A DNA stretch of 64,000 nucleotides from an uncultured Psychromonas sp. (GTDB taxonomy: Bacteria; Pseudomonadota; Gammaproteobacteria; Enterobacterales; Psychromonadaceae), in NCBI RefSeq assembly GCF_947489755.1, contig NZ_CANLFB010000018.1, positions 1 to 64,000 on the forward strand, written 5' to 3'. Shown one piece after another: positions 54,177 to 63,328 of the stretch (position 1 is the stretch's first letter; each line of letters begins with the position of its first letter). The translations under genes were made by a program, and so were the position numbers. The notes beneath the pieces are model-generated. The model was not told the origin of the DNA. It did not search any database and worked only from the letters and a program-made list of their open reading frames with translations.

Positions 54177-54425
54177 ATGAACGACACTAAATCGAAACCA
54201 GCTCTACCAGATCGCTTTTCAGGCAACCCACGTAGCCCGCACCACATAGCAGAAATTTTTGAATACGAAGTTGGTATTCGTTTTAATGGTAAAGAACGTT
54301 TCGATGTTGAAGAATATTGTATTAGTGAAGGTTGGGTAAAAGTAGCGGCACATAAAGCGTTAGATCGCCGAGGAAACCCACTTCTAGTCACTAAAAAAGG
54401 CACTGTAGAGGCTTTTTACCGTTAG
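54177..54425 (+). CDS. DUF3297 family protein
   Basis: An 82-aa small cytoplasmic protein. The family pattern is clear: LPDRFSGNPRSPHH, GIRFNGKERFDVEEYCISEG and KALDRRGNPLLVTKKGTVEA. The function is unknown. The ATG at 54177 gives the usual family start, although its RBS is weak; an upstream in-frame start at 54117 would add 20 hydrophobic residues not expected for this family. It lies divergently between two YHYH genes but is a common housekeeping-type gene, so the association is probably incidental. Confidence 0.85.
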   Translation: MNDTKSKPALPDRFSGNPRSPHHIAEIFEYEVGIRFNGKERFDVEEYCISEGWVKVAAHKALDRRGNPLLVTKKGTVEAFYR

Positions 54426-54456
54426 AAATTATTTTCTTTTGATGGTCATTATTAAT

Positions 54457-54486
54457 AAAAAAGGTGCTGTATTACAGCACCTTTTT
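54457..54486. terminator. Bidirectional terminator
   Basis: AGGTGCTG (54462-54469) pairs with CAGCACCT (54475-54482) around a 5-nt loop, with an A run on the left and a T run on the right. It serves the convergent DUF3297 and YHYH lipoprotein genes. Confidence 0.9.
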
Positions 54487-54532
54487 AGTTTGAAATATGG
54501 TTAACAATCAAAGGATAAATAAAAGCTAATTT

Positions 54533-56143
54533 CTATTGTGGTGGCCCACCCTCACTACCGGGCCCGAGATCGGTGTCGGTATCAGTCTCGGTATCACAAG
54601 AAGCAAAAGAATTATCAGGGAGCTCCCCTTTAAATCGAGGCCCCATTTGATAAGGGAAAGAAGGCGATAATGACCCCTCGTCATCTTCTGTTAAGGTAAT
54701 ATGATAATGGTAGCCTTTGCCATCACCAGTATCATGTCCATTATGCTCATCAAGTACAGCACCTGTGACTTCTTCTTTTGCATAATAGTAATCTTCATAA
54801 TAGTAACCATCATCGGCGGCAATGGTATTATCTGATAATGTTGTAACATCTTCACCAATATCAGGGCCATCCGAATCTGCATCAACCACACCCGCATCAA
54901 CATCATATTCGTCAACTAACACGCATGTACGTTGTCCTTCGCTATCACAACCACCTTCAGATTCTGAAGCGCCATAATCACGCGTTTTCCAGCCACTGAT
55001 GGCTAATTCACCATCGCTTTCATAAGGTCCATATAATGGATATCCGTCAGCAGAAAAGCCATAAATGGGAGAATGATCATCACCATTATCATCTAATAAA
55101 GTCGCTAAACAACTGGTATATTGGTGATGATGATATGTACCACTTGCTGCGTGCCCACCACAAATATCAACATCATATTGCTCAGCAACTGGTGCTAAAT
55201 TATACCATTGATTAGTAGCATAACTCATGCCATCACCCCAGTTAAAGATAGCAACACCGTTTACCATTAATCCCACTGTGTTCAACCCTGTTTCACACAC
55301 CTGATCATCATCTGATATATCAGTTGGTGTTACTGGTAAATATGCTTCAACATTTTGTTCAAATGGGCAACCTGGTCCAGGAGGCCAATACCCAGCCCCA
55401 CCTGTATCATCACAATACTCAGAGCTACTGTTATATCCAATATCTTGACCAAACAGGACAATGTCACCAGCAGCTGCCGTTGTATAACCATCAGCAAAAT
55501 CGGTATCTGCTTTAGGACGATCATCTAACGTTTCAATCATATCAGAGGTCATCGTCACATCGTATTTAGGGATGCCTTTGGCTAAAACATAAGTATATTC
55601 TACATCGTCAACGGTGACAGTTTCCGTTGATTGCACATCTTCAACTACGCCAACACCATCATCATCGGTAATATACGTAGAGGTAGTGGTATTATTAATA
55701 ATCCATGTAGAGTCTTCATCGCTGTCATCTAAAACAGTAATGCTAACACTATCTGTCACCGCAGTATTTTCACCATCGTCCACACTTACCTGAAATATTA
55801 ACTCGCTTTCTTCATCTACGTCAGGTGCGGTAAAAGTAGGATTATAGCTACCTGTATCTGACAAAGTGACTGTGGTACCAGATGTTTGAGACCAGGTCAC
55901 TGTTACGTCATCATCATCTGTAACCGTTAAATCTAATGTTACTGTTTCAGTTTCAGAAACCGTTTGATCTTCACCCGCATCGACAACGGGTGATGAATTA
56001 TCTGTTGTTGTGCTCTCTTCAACACTCGTATCATCAGAATCTGTGCTGCTATCAGTTGAATCAGACGAAGAGTCTCCACAACCTGCTAATCCAAGTATTA
56101 AGCAGATACTTATTATTACTTTTAAACTATCCTTGTTTTTCAT
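54533..56143 (-). CDS. YHYH domain lipoprotein with PKD-like domain
   Basis: A 536-aa lipoprotein. The signal peptide ends in a lipobox (LGLAGC, Cys22). A Ser/Asp/Thr linker (about 23-48) is followed by a PKD/Ig-like domain (about 50-140; SPVVDAGEDQTVSETETVTL). The large YHYH region starts after 150: CGGHAASGTYHHHQYTSCLA, YGFSADGYPLYGPYESDG and, near the end, GKGYHYHITLTEDD. The protein is very acidic, as expected for a salt-exposed surface protein. It ends in a Glu/Asp/Thr tail (TETDTDTDLGPGSEGG). The function is unknown. RBS GAGAGG is about 8 nt upstream. Confidence 0.8.
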   Translation of the reverse strand: MKNKDSLKVIISICLILGLAGCGDSSSDSTDSSTDSDDTSVEESTTTDNSSPVVDAGEDQTVSETETVTLDLTVTDDDDVTVTWSQTSGTTVTLSDTGSYNPTFTAPDVDEESELIFQVSVDDGENTAVTDSVSITVLDDSDEDSTWIINNTTTSTYITDDDGVGVVEDVQSTETVTVDDVEYTYVLAKGIPKYDVTMTSDMIETLDDRPKADTDFADGYTTAAAGDIVLFGQDIGYNSSSEYCDDTGGAGYWPPGPGCPFEQNVEAYLPVTPTDISDDDQVCETGLNTVGLMVNGVAIFNWGDGMSYATNQWYNLAPVAEQYDVDICGGHAASGTYHHHQYTSCLATLLDDNGDDHSPIYGFSADGYPLYGPYESDGELAISGWKTRDYGASESEGGCDSEGQRTCVLVDEYDVDAGVVDADSDGPDIGEDVTTLSDNTIAADDGYYYEDYYYAKEEVTGAVLDEHNGHDTGDGKGYHYHITLTEDDEGSLSPSFPYQMGPRFKGELPDNSFASCDTETDTDTDLGPGSEGGPPQ

Positions 56144-56336
56144 TTCTTAAGCCTCTCATCATAATATTTAACTAATCTATAACAACAATGTGCAGTGAAT
56201 GTGCAACAGTTAAAAATTAATTAAATAAATAGGCTTCAAAAAATAATGACAATTAGTTTATTGAAGTAGGTTAACTTATTAGAATTATTAAGAAATTAGC
56301 TAACTAAGCTAATTTTAGTATTTAAAATATAAAAAG

Positions 56337-56843
56337 TTATTTCACAGGGAAGCTTTCAAATTTGTAGGTAATAAAAGGAGTTTTATCTTTATCAACATAT
56401 AAAGTAGATAACACCTTTTTATCGTGTGCAACCCAATACATGTGACCGTGATTATTTAAGGTAACTGAAACGGTATTAATGCCGTTTTTAAATAACGATT
56501 GATTTATATGGATATGTTTACCATAAATGCGTTGAATTTTAATACCGTTAACATAAAGGTGAGCATGTCCCTCAACAAACCCAGATTTCTTATTGATACT
56601 GGCTTTCATTAGTTCCATCATCGATGAAACGCCTTCCGGTGGGGGTATAAGCGTATAGCGTTGTAATTGCAATGTTAGGTTATAACCAGACATTGCATCT
56701 TTTACGAGATGTAAGCTCAAAGCAGGTGTCGCGATATTATCAGGAACGTTAATAGGCAAGTGAGAATGATCCATAATCACTTCTTTTGCCATTACATTAA
56801 AAGCATTAAAAAATAATAAAGTAAAAAGGTAAATAATTTTCAT
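56337..56843 (-). CDS. Periplasmic protein of unknown function, histidine-rich
   Basis: A 168-aa exported protein with signal peptide (1-19, ending VMA). Conserved-looking blocks are VIMDHSHLPINVPDN at the N-terminus, GHAHLYVNGIKIQRIYGKHI (near 94-113) and HGHMYWVAHDKKVLSTLYVD (near 131-150). The spaced His residues could bind metal. The pattern recalls small beta-sandwich proteins, but I know no name for it. It is transcribed in the same direction as the YHYH lipoprotein, 193 bp upstream of it, so the two may work together. Confidence 0.6.
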   Translation of the reverse strand: MKIIYLFTLLFFNAFNVMAKEVIMDHSHLPINVPDNIATPALSLHLVKDAMSGYNLTLQLQRYTLIPPPEGVSSMMELMKASINKKSGFVEGHAHLYVNGIKIQRIYGKHIHINQSLFKNGINTVSVTLNNHGHMYWVAHDKKVLSTLYVDKDKTPFITYKFESFPVK

Positions 56844-56985
56844 AAGGTGATCTCATTAAAACTAAAAAATACAAACGTGTTTTACAAAAAAATAAATGCG
56901 ATGAGCATATATTCAGCAGATCACTTTTTCTATCTATTTAAGTTATACACTTATGATTTTAATCTAAGGGGTTATTAAATATGTA

Positions 56986-57228
56986 TTATTTTACTTTTTC
57001 AATATTCTGTATGGCTTTAACAGCTGAATAAGTTGATACGCCATAAGGCACAAAGTAGGTCAATATAATCTGAAAGAATCGACTCATGTCTAAGTCCATT
57101 AGTAAAAGTGCACTGCCATGATTTATTAGCGCAAGTAATGTTCCTACAAACAATGCAACTTTCAAGGCTGGTTTTACGACTTTCGAAGTGAGGGCTATAT
57201 CTAGAAATCCGGGAGCTTGCTTCGTCAT
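56986..57228 (-). CDS. nrtS: NrtS-type nitrate/nitrite transporter
   Basis: An 80-aa membrane protein with two hydrophobic helices: KVALFVGTLLALINHGSALL (near 23-42) and FFQIILTYFVPYGVSTYSAV (near 51-70). The INHG-x-x-L and YFVPY-x-VST blocks are the hallmark of the short NrtS family described in cyanobacteria and marine bacteria as nitrate/nitrite transport proteins. It stands alone, about 36 kb from nrtABC. RBS AGGA precedes the ATG by 9 nt. The annotation is by family resemblance. Confidence 0.75.
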   Translation of the reverse strand: MTKQAPGFLDIALTSKVVKPALKVALFVGTLLALINHGSALLLMDLDMSRFFQIILTYFVPYGVSTYSAVKAIQNIEKVK

Positions 57229-57700
57229 GATAGTGGGTCCTAATTATTGAATATTACAGAATAATACACAAAATATTCCAACCGGATAGCTTTCTTCTTA
57301 TATTTATAAATCTTAGAAATGAATAAAACTGAGAGACAAACATGTTTATATTCAAAATAGTGAATATAAAATCTGGCTATAAAATAAAAATTAACGGTAT
57401 AAAAGAAGTGGGGAGTTTAGGGTAGCCAATACCCCCTACCGCTTATTTAGAATTAATTATTGGCAATAACTCACTAACTAACCTCAGTTCCGGATAAGAA
57501 AAGCGATACAACACCACTATTTGAGCGAATTTCTTCGTTAAATTATTTCCCAATAACCAGTTATTGCTTCCACAATTTGCCTTGAACTACGCACAACTAG
57601 CAGTATTGAATAATAAACTTTTATAACTATATGATTTCAAATAACCTTTCGCTTCCGTTAACCAGAATTGAGGTTAAATAACTTACTTTCATTTGAGGCG
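57229..57700. other. Intergenic region containing MITE-like copy A
   Basis: The right part is the 198-bp element at 57479-57676. A small hairpin GGTAGCC...(c)CCCTACC lies at about 57421-57440. No other feature is seen. Confidence 0.5.
57479..57676 (+). mobile_element. MITE-like element, copy A
   Basis: A 198-bp non-coding element bounded by inverted ends TAACCTCAGTTCCGG (57479-57493) and CCAGAATTGAGGTTA (57662-57676). It matches copy B (58304-58500) along its length, with shared blocks GGATAAG, AAAGCGATA, GTTAAATTAT, CCTTGAACTACGCA and ACCAGAATTGAGGTTAAATA. No transposase for it is present. Target duplications are not clear. Confidence 0.65.
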
Positions 57701-58027
57701 CTAAATTAGCGCATAACCTAAACCAGCAATAAAAAAGGCAAGGATGAGTTGTACAGCAATACTTATACCTGCCAGTACAAAGCCAGTCACAGTATTAACT
57801 TTGAACAGCCAAGAAAAGAAAATACCCGTAATAATGAAGGCAATAACACTAGGAAATACTCCTTCCCCAATTAATAATGCCGTTAATATATTCGCTATAA
57901 TTGAAAGAATAACAGCGATGATGCAAACACCTATCGTAGCACCTTCAATTTTTAAAATGTTAGCACTAATTTTTATGGGGATCGCCGTAAAGATAAAAAG
58001 AACGATAAGAATAATTAAAATATCCAT
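57701..58027 (-). CDS. Small membrane protein of unknown function
   Basis: A 108-aa hydrophobic protein with about four helices (MDILIILIVLFIFTAIPIKI, GVCIIAVILSIIANILTALL, VIAFIITGIFFSWLFKV and GISIAVQLILAFFIAGLGYA). I do not recognise a family. RBS AAGG lies 6 nt before the ATG. It sits between two MITE-like copies, which end 24 bp after its stop and begin about 277 bp before its start. No functional clue exists. Confidence 0.6.
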   Translation of the reverse strand: MDILIILIVLFIFTAIPIKISANILKIEGATIGVCIIAVILSIIANILTALLIGEGVFPSVIAFIITGIFFSWLFKVNTVTGFVLAGISIAVQLILAFFIAGLGYALI

Positions 58028-58303
58028 ATTTAACCTTATTTAAAGAGATAGACAAAAACTAACATCATATAACCAATGTGATTGATAAGTCATTATTATC
58101 ACAAAAAAAACAATAAAAAATAAACGAAAGCATGATGGGAATTTGAAGATTAGCGCCGTTAATGGATTGTCGGAGAATTAACTAAAAGATCTTATCCCTT
58201 AAATGTAGAAATGAAATGCCTTAACGAAAATTATAACGAAGAAGTCAGTTTTTTAGCCAGTGAATAAATCTGCTAATTAGAGTGGTTTGCATAAAGACTT
58301 AAA

Positions 58304-58500
58304 TAATTTCAGTTCTGGATAAGTAAAGCGATAAAAAAACGCTATTTTCGTGAATTTCTAAGTTAAATTATCTCTCGATAGCAGTTATTACTTCAATAAT
58401 TAGCCTTGAACTACGCAAAACTAACGGTACTGACTAGTCACATAATATAACCTTATGACTTTAAATATAATGTCGTTTTCACTAACCAGAATTGAGGTTA
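58304..58500 (+). mobile_element. MITE-like element, copy B
   Basis: A 197-bp element in the same orientation as copy A, with ends TAATTTCAGTTCTGG (58304-58318) and CCAGAATTGAGGTTA (58486-58500). The right ends of the two copies are identical for at least 20 bp, and the left ends differ at three positions. Nearly equal length supports a single defined element. Confidence 0.65.
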
Positions 58501-58513
58501 AATACAAATGAAA

Positions 58514-58540
58514 AAAACCGAATCGTAAAGATTCGGTTTT
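58514..58540. terminator. Terminator of the riboswitch-controlled gene
   Basis: AAAACCGAATC (58514-58524) pairs perfectly with GATTCGGTTTT (58530-58540) around a 5-nt loop. On the minus strand the A-rich left flank reads as a T run. It lies 40 bp past the stop at 58580. Confidence 0.9.
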
Positions 58541-58579
58541 CAGCCTATTTTTATTAAAGTTACTTATTAATAAATAATG

Positions 58580-60010
58580 TTAATAAAGTGTTAAACCTGC
58601 AAATTGTAATGCACTGTATCCACCCAAAGTACCAACGGGACGAATATCTACATTCAACTCACCTTCAAACTCAATATCTACTTTCATTCTTTTCCAAGCA
58701 TAACCAGAAGATAATTCTATAAATTCACTTTGATCATTAATGATAACTTCTATTGTAGCGATTTGAGATGTCCAAGCCCCAGCGGAAAAGTATAATGATG
58801 CAATATTGATTTGAGAATCACCACTTTGTAATTTCAACATAATGCCGTTTTCTTCATTCCATTGCATAAATTTATACCCTGCGTAGCTGCTGCCATTTTG
58901 GTTAATAAAGTTATAGTTATTGCTATAAGTTTTGCTATCACCATAAAATGATAAATCTATTACGCTTGCATCTGAAAAATCAACATTTCCAGTTTGAATA
59001 CTATGCGTTACAAACTCTATATCAGTAACGTCAACCGATGTACTGATCCCTGTATCAACAGAAAGTAATGAAGCATATTGTATAGGCTCTTCGTTTTCTT
59101 CGTTTTCAAGAAGTATCGGATCGTTAAGCACAATACCTGCAAACATTAATGAACTATATCCTCCTTGATCAGTGTCAGTGGTTATCATGACAGGTGCAGT
59201 TCCATCAAGCATTATCTCGACAGAAATATATTGCCACGCATATCCCCTCGGTAATGAAATATTTTGCTCTTTGTCACCGACAGTAACCACAACGGATGAA
59301 CTTTCATTACTCCAAACACCCGCTTGCATATATAAGGTTGCAGTTTGCATGCTTCCGATAGATTGTAAATCAAACGTTAGTTTATTATTACTGTTAAACC
59401 CCATGTGAACATAACCATTAACTAATTCGTCACCATTTTTTTGAAAAATAAAATAGTCACGATCATATTCTTTAACACTTCCACTCTCGGCATAAAATTC
59501 AGCATTCTCGATACTGCTGTCACTGTATGATTCATTATAGGTTTCATCGCTTTTGAATGAATAAAGCTTTTTGTCACCCAGTTCGATAGTAGTTGGTTTA
59601 CTAATAAACTCGTGTGAAATGGTTATATCTGTATAAGTGTATTCCTCAGTAGATACTTTATCTGGCGTTCTAGGCGTAATGACTTCTACTTCATCCTCAC
59701 CAATAACCGCTAGACAAGATTCTTCAGATGGACTCAGCCCTGCTTGATTATACGCAACGATACGATAACAATATGTTTCGTCGATGATAACGTCAGAATC
59801 AGTATAGGTACTCGTATTAGCAGAAAGTGTTGAAATAGTTTCAAATAATTCATTTTCTAAAAGACGCTTTTCGATCATAAAACCGTCTTCATTTGAAGAG
59901 CTGTCTAACCAGGATACTTGTAAGGTTTCTGCAAATACAGAGCTACTGATTAAGACAGATGAAGCGATAACAAGTACTTTTCTTTTTATACCAATAGATT
60001 TTTTATTCAT
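58580..60010 (-). CDS. Secreted fibronectin type III protein with two similar C-terminal domains
   Basis: A 476-aa exported protein with signal peptide (1-27, ending SSVFA). A fibronectin type III domain spans about 28-103 (LQVSWLDSSSNEDGFMIEKR, then YCYRIVAYNQAGLSPSEES). Two homologous beta-rich domains follow, about 160-300 and 335-476. They share YAWQYISVEIMLDG / YAWKRMKVDIEFEG, LYMQAGVWSNES / LYFSAGAWTSQI and GGYSSLMFAGIVL / GGYSALQFAGLTL. These resemble carbohydrate-binding jelly-roll modules, but no enzyme domain is present. It has SD GGAGG just before the ATG, controlled by the upstream c-di-GMP riboswitch, which suggests an adhesin or matrix protein. Confidence 0.75.
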   Translation of the reverse strand: MNKKSIGIKRKVLVIASSVLISSSVFAETLQVSWLDSSSNEDGFMIEKRLLENELFETISTLSANTSTYTDSDVIIDETYCYRIVAYNQAGLSPSEESCLAVIGEDEVEVITPRTPDKVSTEEYTYTDITISHEFISKPTTIELGDKKLYSFKSDETYNESYSDSSIENAEFYAESGSVKEYDRDYFIFQKNGDELVNGYVHMGFNSNNKLTFDLQSIGSMQTATLYMQAGVWSNESSSVVVTVGDKEQNISLPRGYAWQYISVEIMLDGTAPVMITTDTDQGGYSSLMFAGIVLNDPILLENEENEEPIQYASLLSVDTGISTSVDVTDIEFVTHSIQTGNVDFSDASVIDLSFYGDSKTYSNNYNFINQNGSSYAGYKFMQWNEENGIMLKLQSGDSQINIASLYFSAGAWTSQIATIEVIINDQSEFIELSSGYAWKRMKVDIEFEGELNVDIRPVGTLGGYSALQFAGLTLY

Positions 60011-60012
60011 TT

Positions 60013-60071
60013 TTCCTCCACTAAATTATCACTTTTTTTCTGCTATATTGCATAGATGTAAAGTGGAGGAA
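60013..60071 (-). promoter_or_regulatory. Riboswitch expression platform sequestering the Shine-Dalgarno
   Basis: On the minus-strand RNA the arm TTCCTCCACT (60071-60062) is exactly complementary to AGTGGAGGAA (60022-60013), which contains the SD two bases before the ATG at 60010. The same arm, through CACTTT (60065-60060), can instead pair with AAAGTG (60035-60030). Two exclusive folds are therefore possible. Which fold c-di-GMP favours cannot be decided by eye. Confidence 0.7.
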
Positions 60072-60087
60072 GATAATAAATATCGCC

Positions 60088-60168
60088 TCGGCAACTCCGC
60101 TACCATAGACATTAAACAGTCGACAGGCCGGTGGTTTTGCGTGATAAAGTTTCCCTTATCTTGCCTTT
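60088..60168 (-). ncRNA. c-di-GMP-I riboswitch (GEMM-I)
   Basis: The minus-strand RNA has GGCAA (60165-60161) and TTGCC (60094-60090) as a closing stem. A 7-bp hairpin GATAAGG/CTTTATC with GAAA tetraloop follows (60160-60143). Then come the conserved ACGCAAAACCACCGGCCT (from 60142) and GGTAGCGGAGTTGCC (60104-60090). These match the GEMM-I consensus in order and spacing, as in the Vibrio cholerae Vc2 aptamer. The P2 stem holds the variable segment GTCGACTGTTTAATGTC. Ligand binding is inferred from this match. Confidence 0.9.
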
Positions 60169-60765
60169 TTCTAGCTATAACATGCAAACAATTAAATGAT
60201 ATATTTTTTATATTTGATTTTATAAAAATTTAAATAACTACCCCTAAAAAGGTAGTTTAGAAATGTTCATTTGTAAAATTAATTGTTCAATAAATTTACA
60301 AATAAAAAATAAATTATTTAATACAATGATTTAACAGAAAGTAATGATAAATAAAAATTTATTGGCATTATGAAATAGAGAGGAAAATGCAGTGAACTAA
60401 TAAATCATCAGTGACATTAAACTAAAAATATATGTTGCTTCGCCACTAAAATGATGAGCTATAACGTTATTTTTAAGCTTTACGAGAGCGTAAATTAATA
60501 AAACACATTAAATGAAATAGACGTTTAAAGATAAAAGTCATAAACACTCTACCTTTAATTTAGTAATAAATTTAATAATTAATTGTTAACAATTAACCAA
60601 GTGATACACTACCTACTTGTGGTTACTTAATTTAATAAATCATTATATTATATAACGAGCAACATATACTTTTTACTCATCGCTATGTTTTAAATAGCGA
60701 TGATCTAAGTACTTATATTTATAAGTACTAATACTCTTAACTTATTTTGTTTTATTAAGGCTATT

Positions 60766-62667
60766 ATGCGTTCACTTTCTATAAAAAACCGATTAATACT
60801 TAGCATTTTACTGGCAGTTTTTGTCTCGACAGGTGTCATTTCTGTAGTCTCACAGATGAAATCTCGTGAGTTATTGTTAAGCCGATTAGAAAATTCAGAA
60901 CTACCAAGTTTAGTTCAACGAGTCTCACAAACCGTAGACGGTGAAGTTTCAGAGATGAAAGCGATCACGAAGGCTATCGCTAATAACCCTTTTATCTACA
61001 GATTAATTGATAATAATGATTCAGATGAAACAGATCGTTTACTAACACAATACCTAACTGGCATAGCAAAAAATAATGCGTTAAGTAATGCATCTTATAT
61101 TGAACGAGACTCTGCTAAATATTGGAATCAAGATGGGTTTCTTCGTGCATTAAAAGATGATGATCATGATGCATGGTATTACAAATTCAAGAATAGTGGT
61201 TTAGCAGAATCTGCGAGCACTTATACTGAAAGTGATGGCACCATTAATGTTTTCGTTAATTACCAACAAGTTAATGGTCGCGGTTCATCAGGAGTGTCAA
61301 GAACATTTGGTGATATTGCAAACTTATTACGTCAATTTAAAATAGAAAAAACTGGATTTGTTTACCTAGCAAATCAAGATGGTTTAGTGAAAGTACACAA
61401 AAATCGTGATTTTGCAGAGTCTAAAAATGTAAGTGATATTTACCCTGAATTAGATAAACAAGCATTGTTTTCACGTCAACCATTTGCTTTTCAACAAGTT
61501 GGTGACTATGTGATATCAACTAGTTATATTGAAAGCTTAGGTTGGTATATCATTGCTGAGGTCCCAAAATCAGAGCTATATGCACAGCTCAATGAATCTC
61601 GTAATAATATGATCATCATCTTCATTGTTATTCTTATTATATTTGTTGGGCTTAGTGTCATACTTGCCAACCAACTCGTATTACCGATCAAAAAAATGGC
61701 AAACAACTTCCGAGTATTAGGCGAAGGTGAAGGTGATCTAACGAGTAAAGTAGATGAAAATGGTGCTTATGAAATTGCGGAGTTAGCCAAAGGGTTTAAT
61801 GCATTTGTAGAGAACATTCGCACTGTCGTGCAAGATGTTAAGGACACGTCTTCAAATATTAAAGAAGCATCTGAAAGTGTCTATCAAGATGCGAACATAT
61901 CAAAGCTTTCACTTGATAAACAACGCGATGAAGCACATCAAGTTTCTGTTGCTATTAATGAGATGGGCAGCACTATTGCTGAAATTGCTAATAATGCGGC
62001 TGTAGCAGCACAAACAACCAACGAAGCAACGAACATGACCTCTCAAGCACAATTAGTTGTGAATGAATCAACCCAAACAATCAGTCACATGGCAGATGAT
62101 ATGGAACATGTTTCATCTAATATTGAAATATTAGCGAAACGTAGTGATTCAATTAGTAGCGTACTTGATGTTATACGTGGTATTTCTGATCAGACAAATC
62201 TACTCGCACTTAATGCGGCGATTGAAGCAGCACGAGCAGGTGAATATGGCCGAGGTTTTGCAGTCGTAGCAGATGAAGTAAGAAACCTTGCGAAGAAAAC
62301 CCATGACTCAACAGATGAAATTCATAAAATGATTACTGAACTTCAAGATGGTTCAAAAATGGCGGTTGATTCGGTACATAAAAGTCGTAAGCAAGCCATT
62401 TTGGGACTGGACGCAGCACAAAAAACCAATGTTGCGTTAAATGATATCGTTCAAAACGTTCAACATATATCAGATTTAAACACGCAAATAGCAACAGCAA
62501 CGGAAGAACAATCAGCCGTGATTAATGAAATTAACGTTCATGTAGTTAATATTAGTGACCGAACGGAAGAAAGTGCTGAAGCCTCTAAGAGTATTGAGTC
62601 TTCAACTGACTTGTTGAAATCAATGGCATCAAGTTTAGATAACTTAGTGAACCGTTTTAAATCTTAA
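60766..62667 (+). CDS. Methyl-accepting chemotaxis protein with dCache-type sensor
   Basis: A 633-aa receptor. TM1 is near 9-27 and TM2 near 282-303, flanking a periplasmic dCache-like domain of about 250 residues. The domain contains [28 protein letters not shown]-type strand [20 protein letters not shown], and [25 protein letters not shown] domain follows ([20 protein letters not shown]). The tip reads [20 protein letters not shown] and [18 protein letters not shown]. The ligand is unknown; the sensor resembles amino- or organic-acid receptors. RBS AAGG is 5 nt before the ATG. It is divergent from the riboswitch gene. Confidence 0.92.
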   Translation: MRSLSIKNRLILSILLAVFVSTGVISVVSQMKSRELLLSRLENSELPSLVQRVSQTVDGEVSEMKAITKAIANNPFIYRLIDNNDSDETDRLLTQYLTGIAKNNALSNASYIERDSAKYWNQDGFLRALKDDDHDAWYYKFKNSGLAESASTYTESDGTINVFVNYQQVNGRGSSGVSRTFGDIANLLRQFKIEKTGFVYLANQDGLVKVHKNRDFAESKNVSDIYPELDKQALFSRQPFAFQQVGDYVISTSYIESLGWYIIAEVPKSELYAQLNESRNNMIIIFIVILIIFVGLSVILANQLVLPIKKMANNFRVLGEGEGDLTSKVDENGAYEIAELAKGFNAFVENIRTVVQDVKDTSSNIKEASESVYQDANISKLSLDKQRDEAHQVSVAINEMGSTIAEIANNAAVAAQTTNEATNMTSQAQLVVNESTQTISHMADDMEHVSSNIEILAKRSDSISSVLDVIRGISDQTNLLALNAAIEAARAGEYGRGFAVVADEVRNLAKKTHDSTDEIHKMITELQDGSKMAVDSVHKSRKQAILGLDAAQKTNVALNDIVQNVQHISDLNTQIATATEEQSAVINEINVHVVNISDRTEESAEASKSIESSTDLLKSMASSLDNLVNRFKS

Positions 62668-62869
62668 TGCTAAAAAACTAACTGCTATTTAGCTAAAAAA
62701 AAGCTTTGTTAATTATCGACTTAAACTTGATTTCTATGCCGATAATATACAAAGCTTTTACATTACGTATTTTTCTTATTTGCTCATTAATGGCTTATTG
62801 ATCCATCCCCCTTGATCGCTACACATTAATCACTTATGGCCCTTTTAATTCTAATGTTGTTAACAAAAA

Positions 62870-63328
62870 CTATTTACGTTTTTCAGTTAAGAACAAGAAA
62901 ACACCTAATGACGTTAATAGTAGTGCAGTACTCATTATAATTGCCACTGGATAATAAAGATTGCCAGCTAAATCTAGCTGACTGTATTTAATCACCATGA
63001 TCAACCCTTCTAATGCTAAAGCGACGCACACGGTACCAATGAAACGCGGTAATGTACCCCGCAACGTTTCTATCGCATCTTTTTTATTATCGTCCTCAGG
63101 TTCAGAATATTCTTTATGGATAATTAACGCTAGTTCAAAAACGGCTAATGCGATAATAGCCGTGTTAATTCCCTTTAATAAAAGCTCAGTAAGATCAACT
63201 TGGTTAATAATGCCATCTACAATATGTTGAAATAAAGAAAAAATAATCGCTGCCGCGAGTCCAAAAAAGATAATAGTAAGTACTTTTGAGAAGAAATTTC
63301 TCATAAATGTAGCCATCGTAATGTTCAT
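62870..63328 (-). CDS. Four-helix membrane protein of unknown function
   Basis: A 152-aa protein with four hydrophobic segments (near 15-34, 48-67, 92-110 and 124-147). A charged cytoplasmic loop contains HKEYSEPEDDNKKDAIETLR, and the C-terminal end is FLTEKRK. The layout recalls PsiE-like small membrane proteins, but similarity is not strong enough to name it. RBS AGAGGA lies 4 nt before the ATG at 63328; ATG at 63316 is an alternative start. It is a single gene. Confidence 0.6.
   Translation of the reverse strand: MNITMATFMRNFFSKVLTIIFFGLAAAIIFSLFQHIVDGIINQVDLTELLLKGINTAIIALAVFELALIIHKEYSEPEDDNKKDAIETLRGTLPRFIGTVCVALALEGLIMVIKYSQLDLAGNLYYPVAIIMSTALLLTSLGVFLFLTEKRK

Larger units (their letters stand above)
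58028..58579. other. Intergenic region containing MITE-like copy B
   Basis: It holds the 197-bp element at 58304-58500 and the terminator of the downstream secreted-protein gene (58514-58540). The first 270 bp, upstream of the small membrane protein, shows nothing recognisable. Confidence 0.5.
60011..60765. other. Regulatory intergenic region between two divergent genes
   Basis: The left part (60013-60168) is the riboswitch leader of the minus-strand gene. A stem AACTACC/GGTAGTT lies at 60236-60257. The rest is very AT-rich and must hold the promoters of the riboswitch transcript and of the chemoreceptor at 60766; I cannot name convincing boxes. Confidence 0.5.

Noticed and set aside
60048-60233. 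61-codon plus-strand open frame between the fn3 gene and the chemoreceptor
   Set aside because: It is antisense to the c-di-GMP riboswitch, whose conserved bases explain the sequence.
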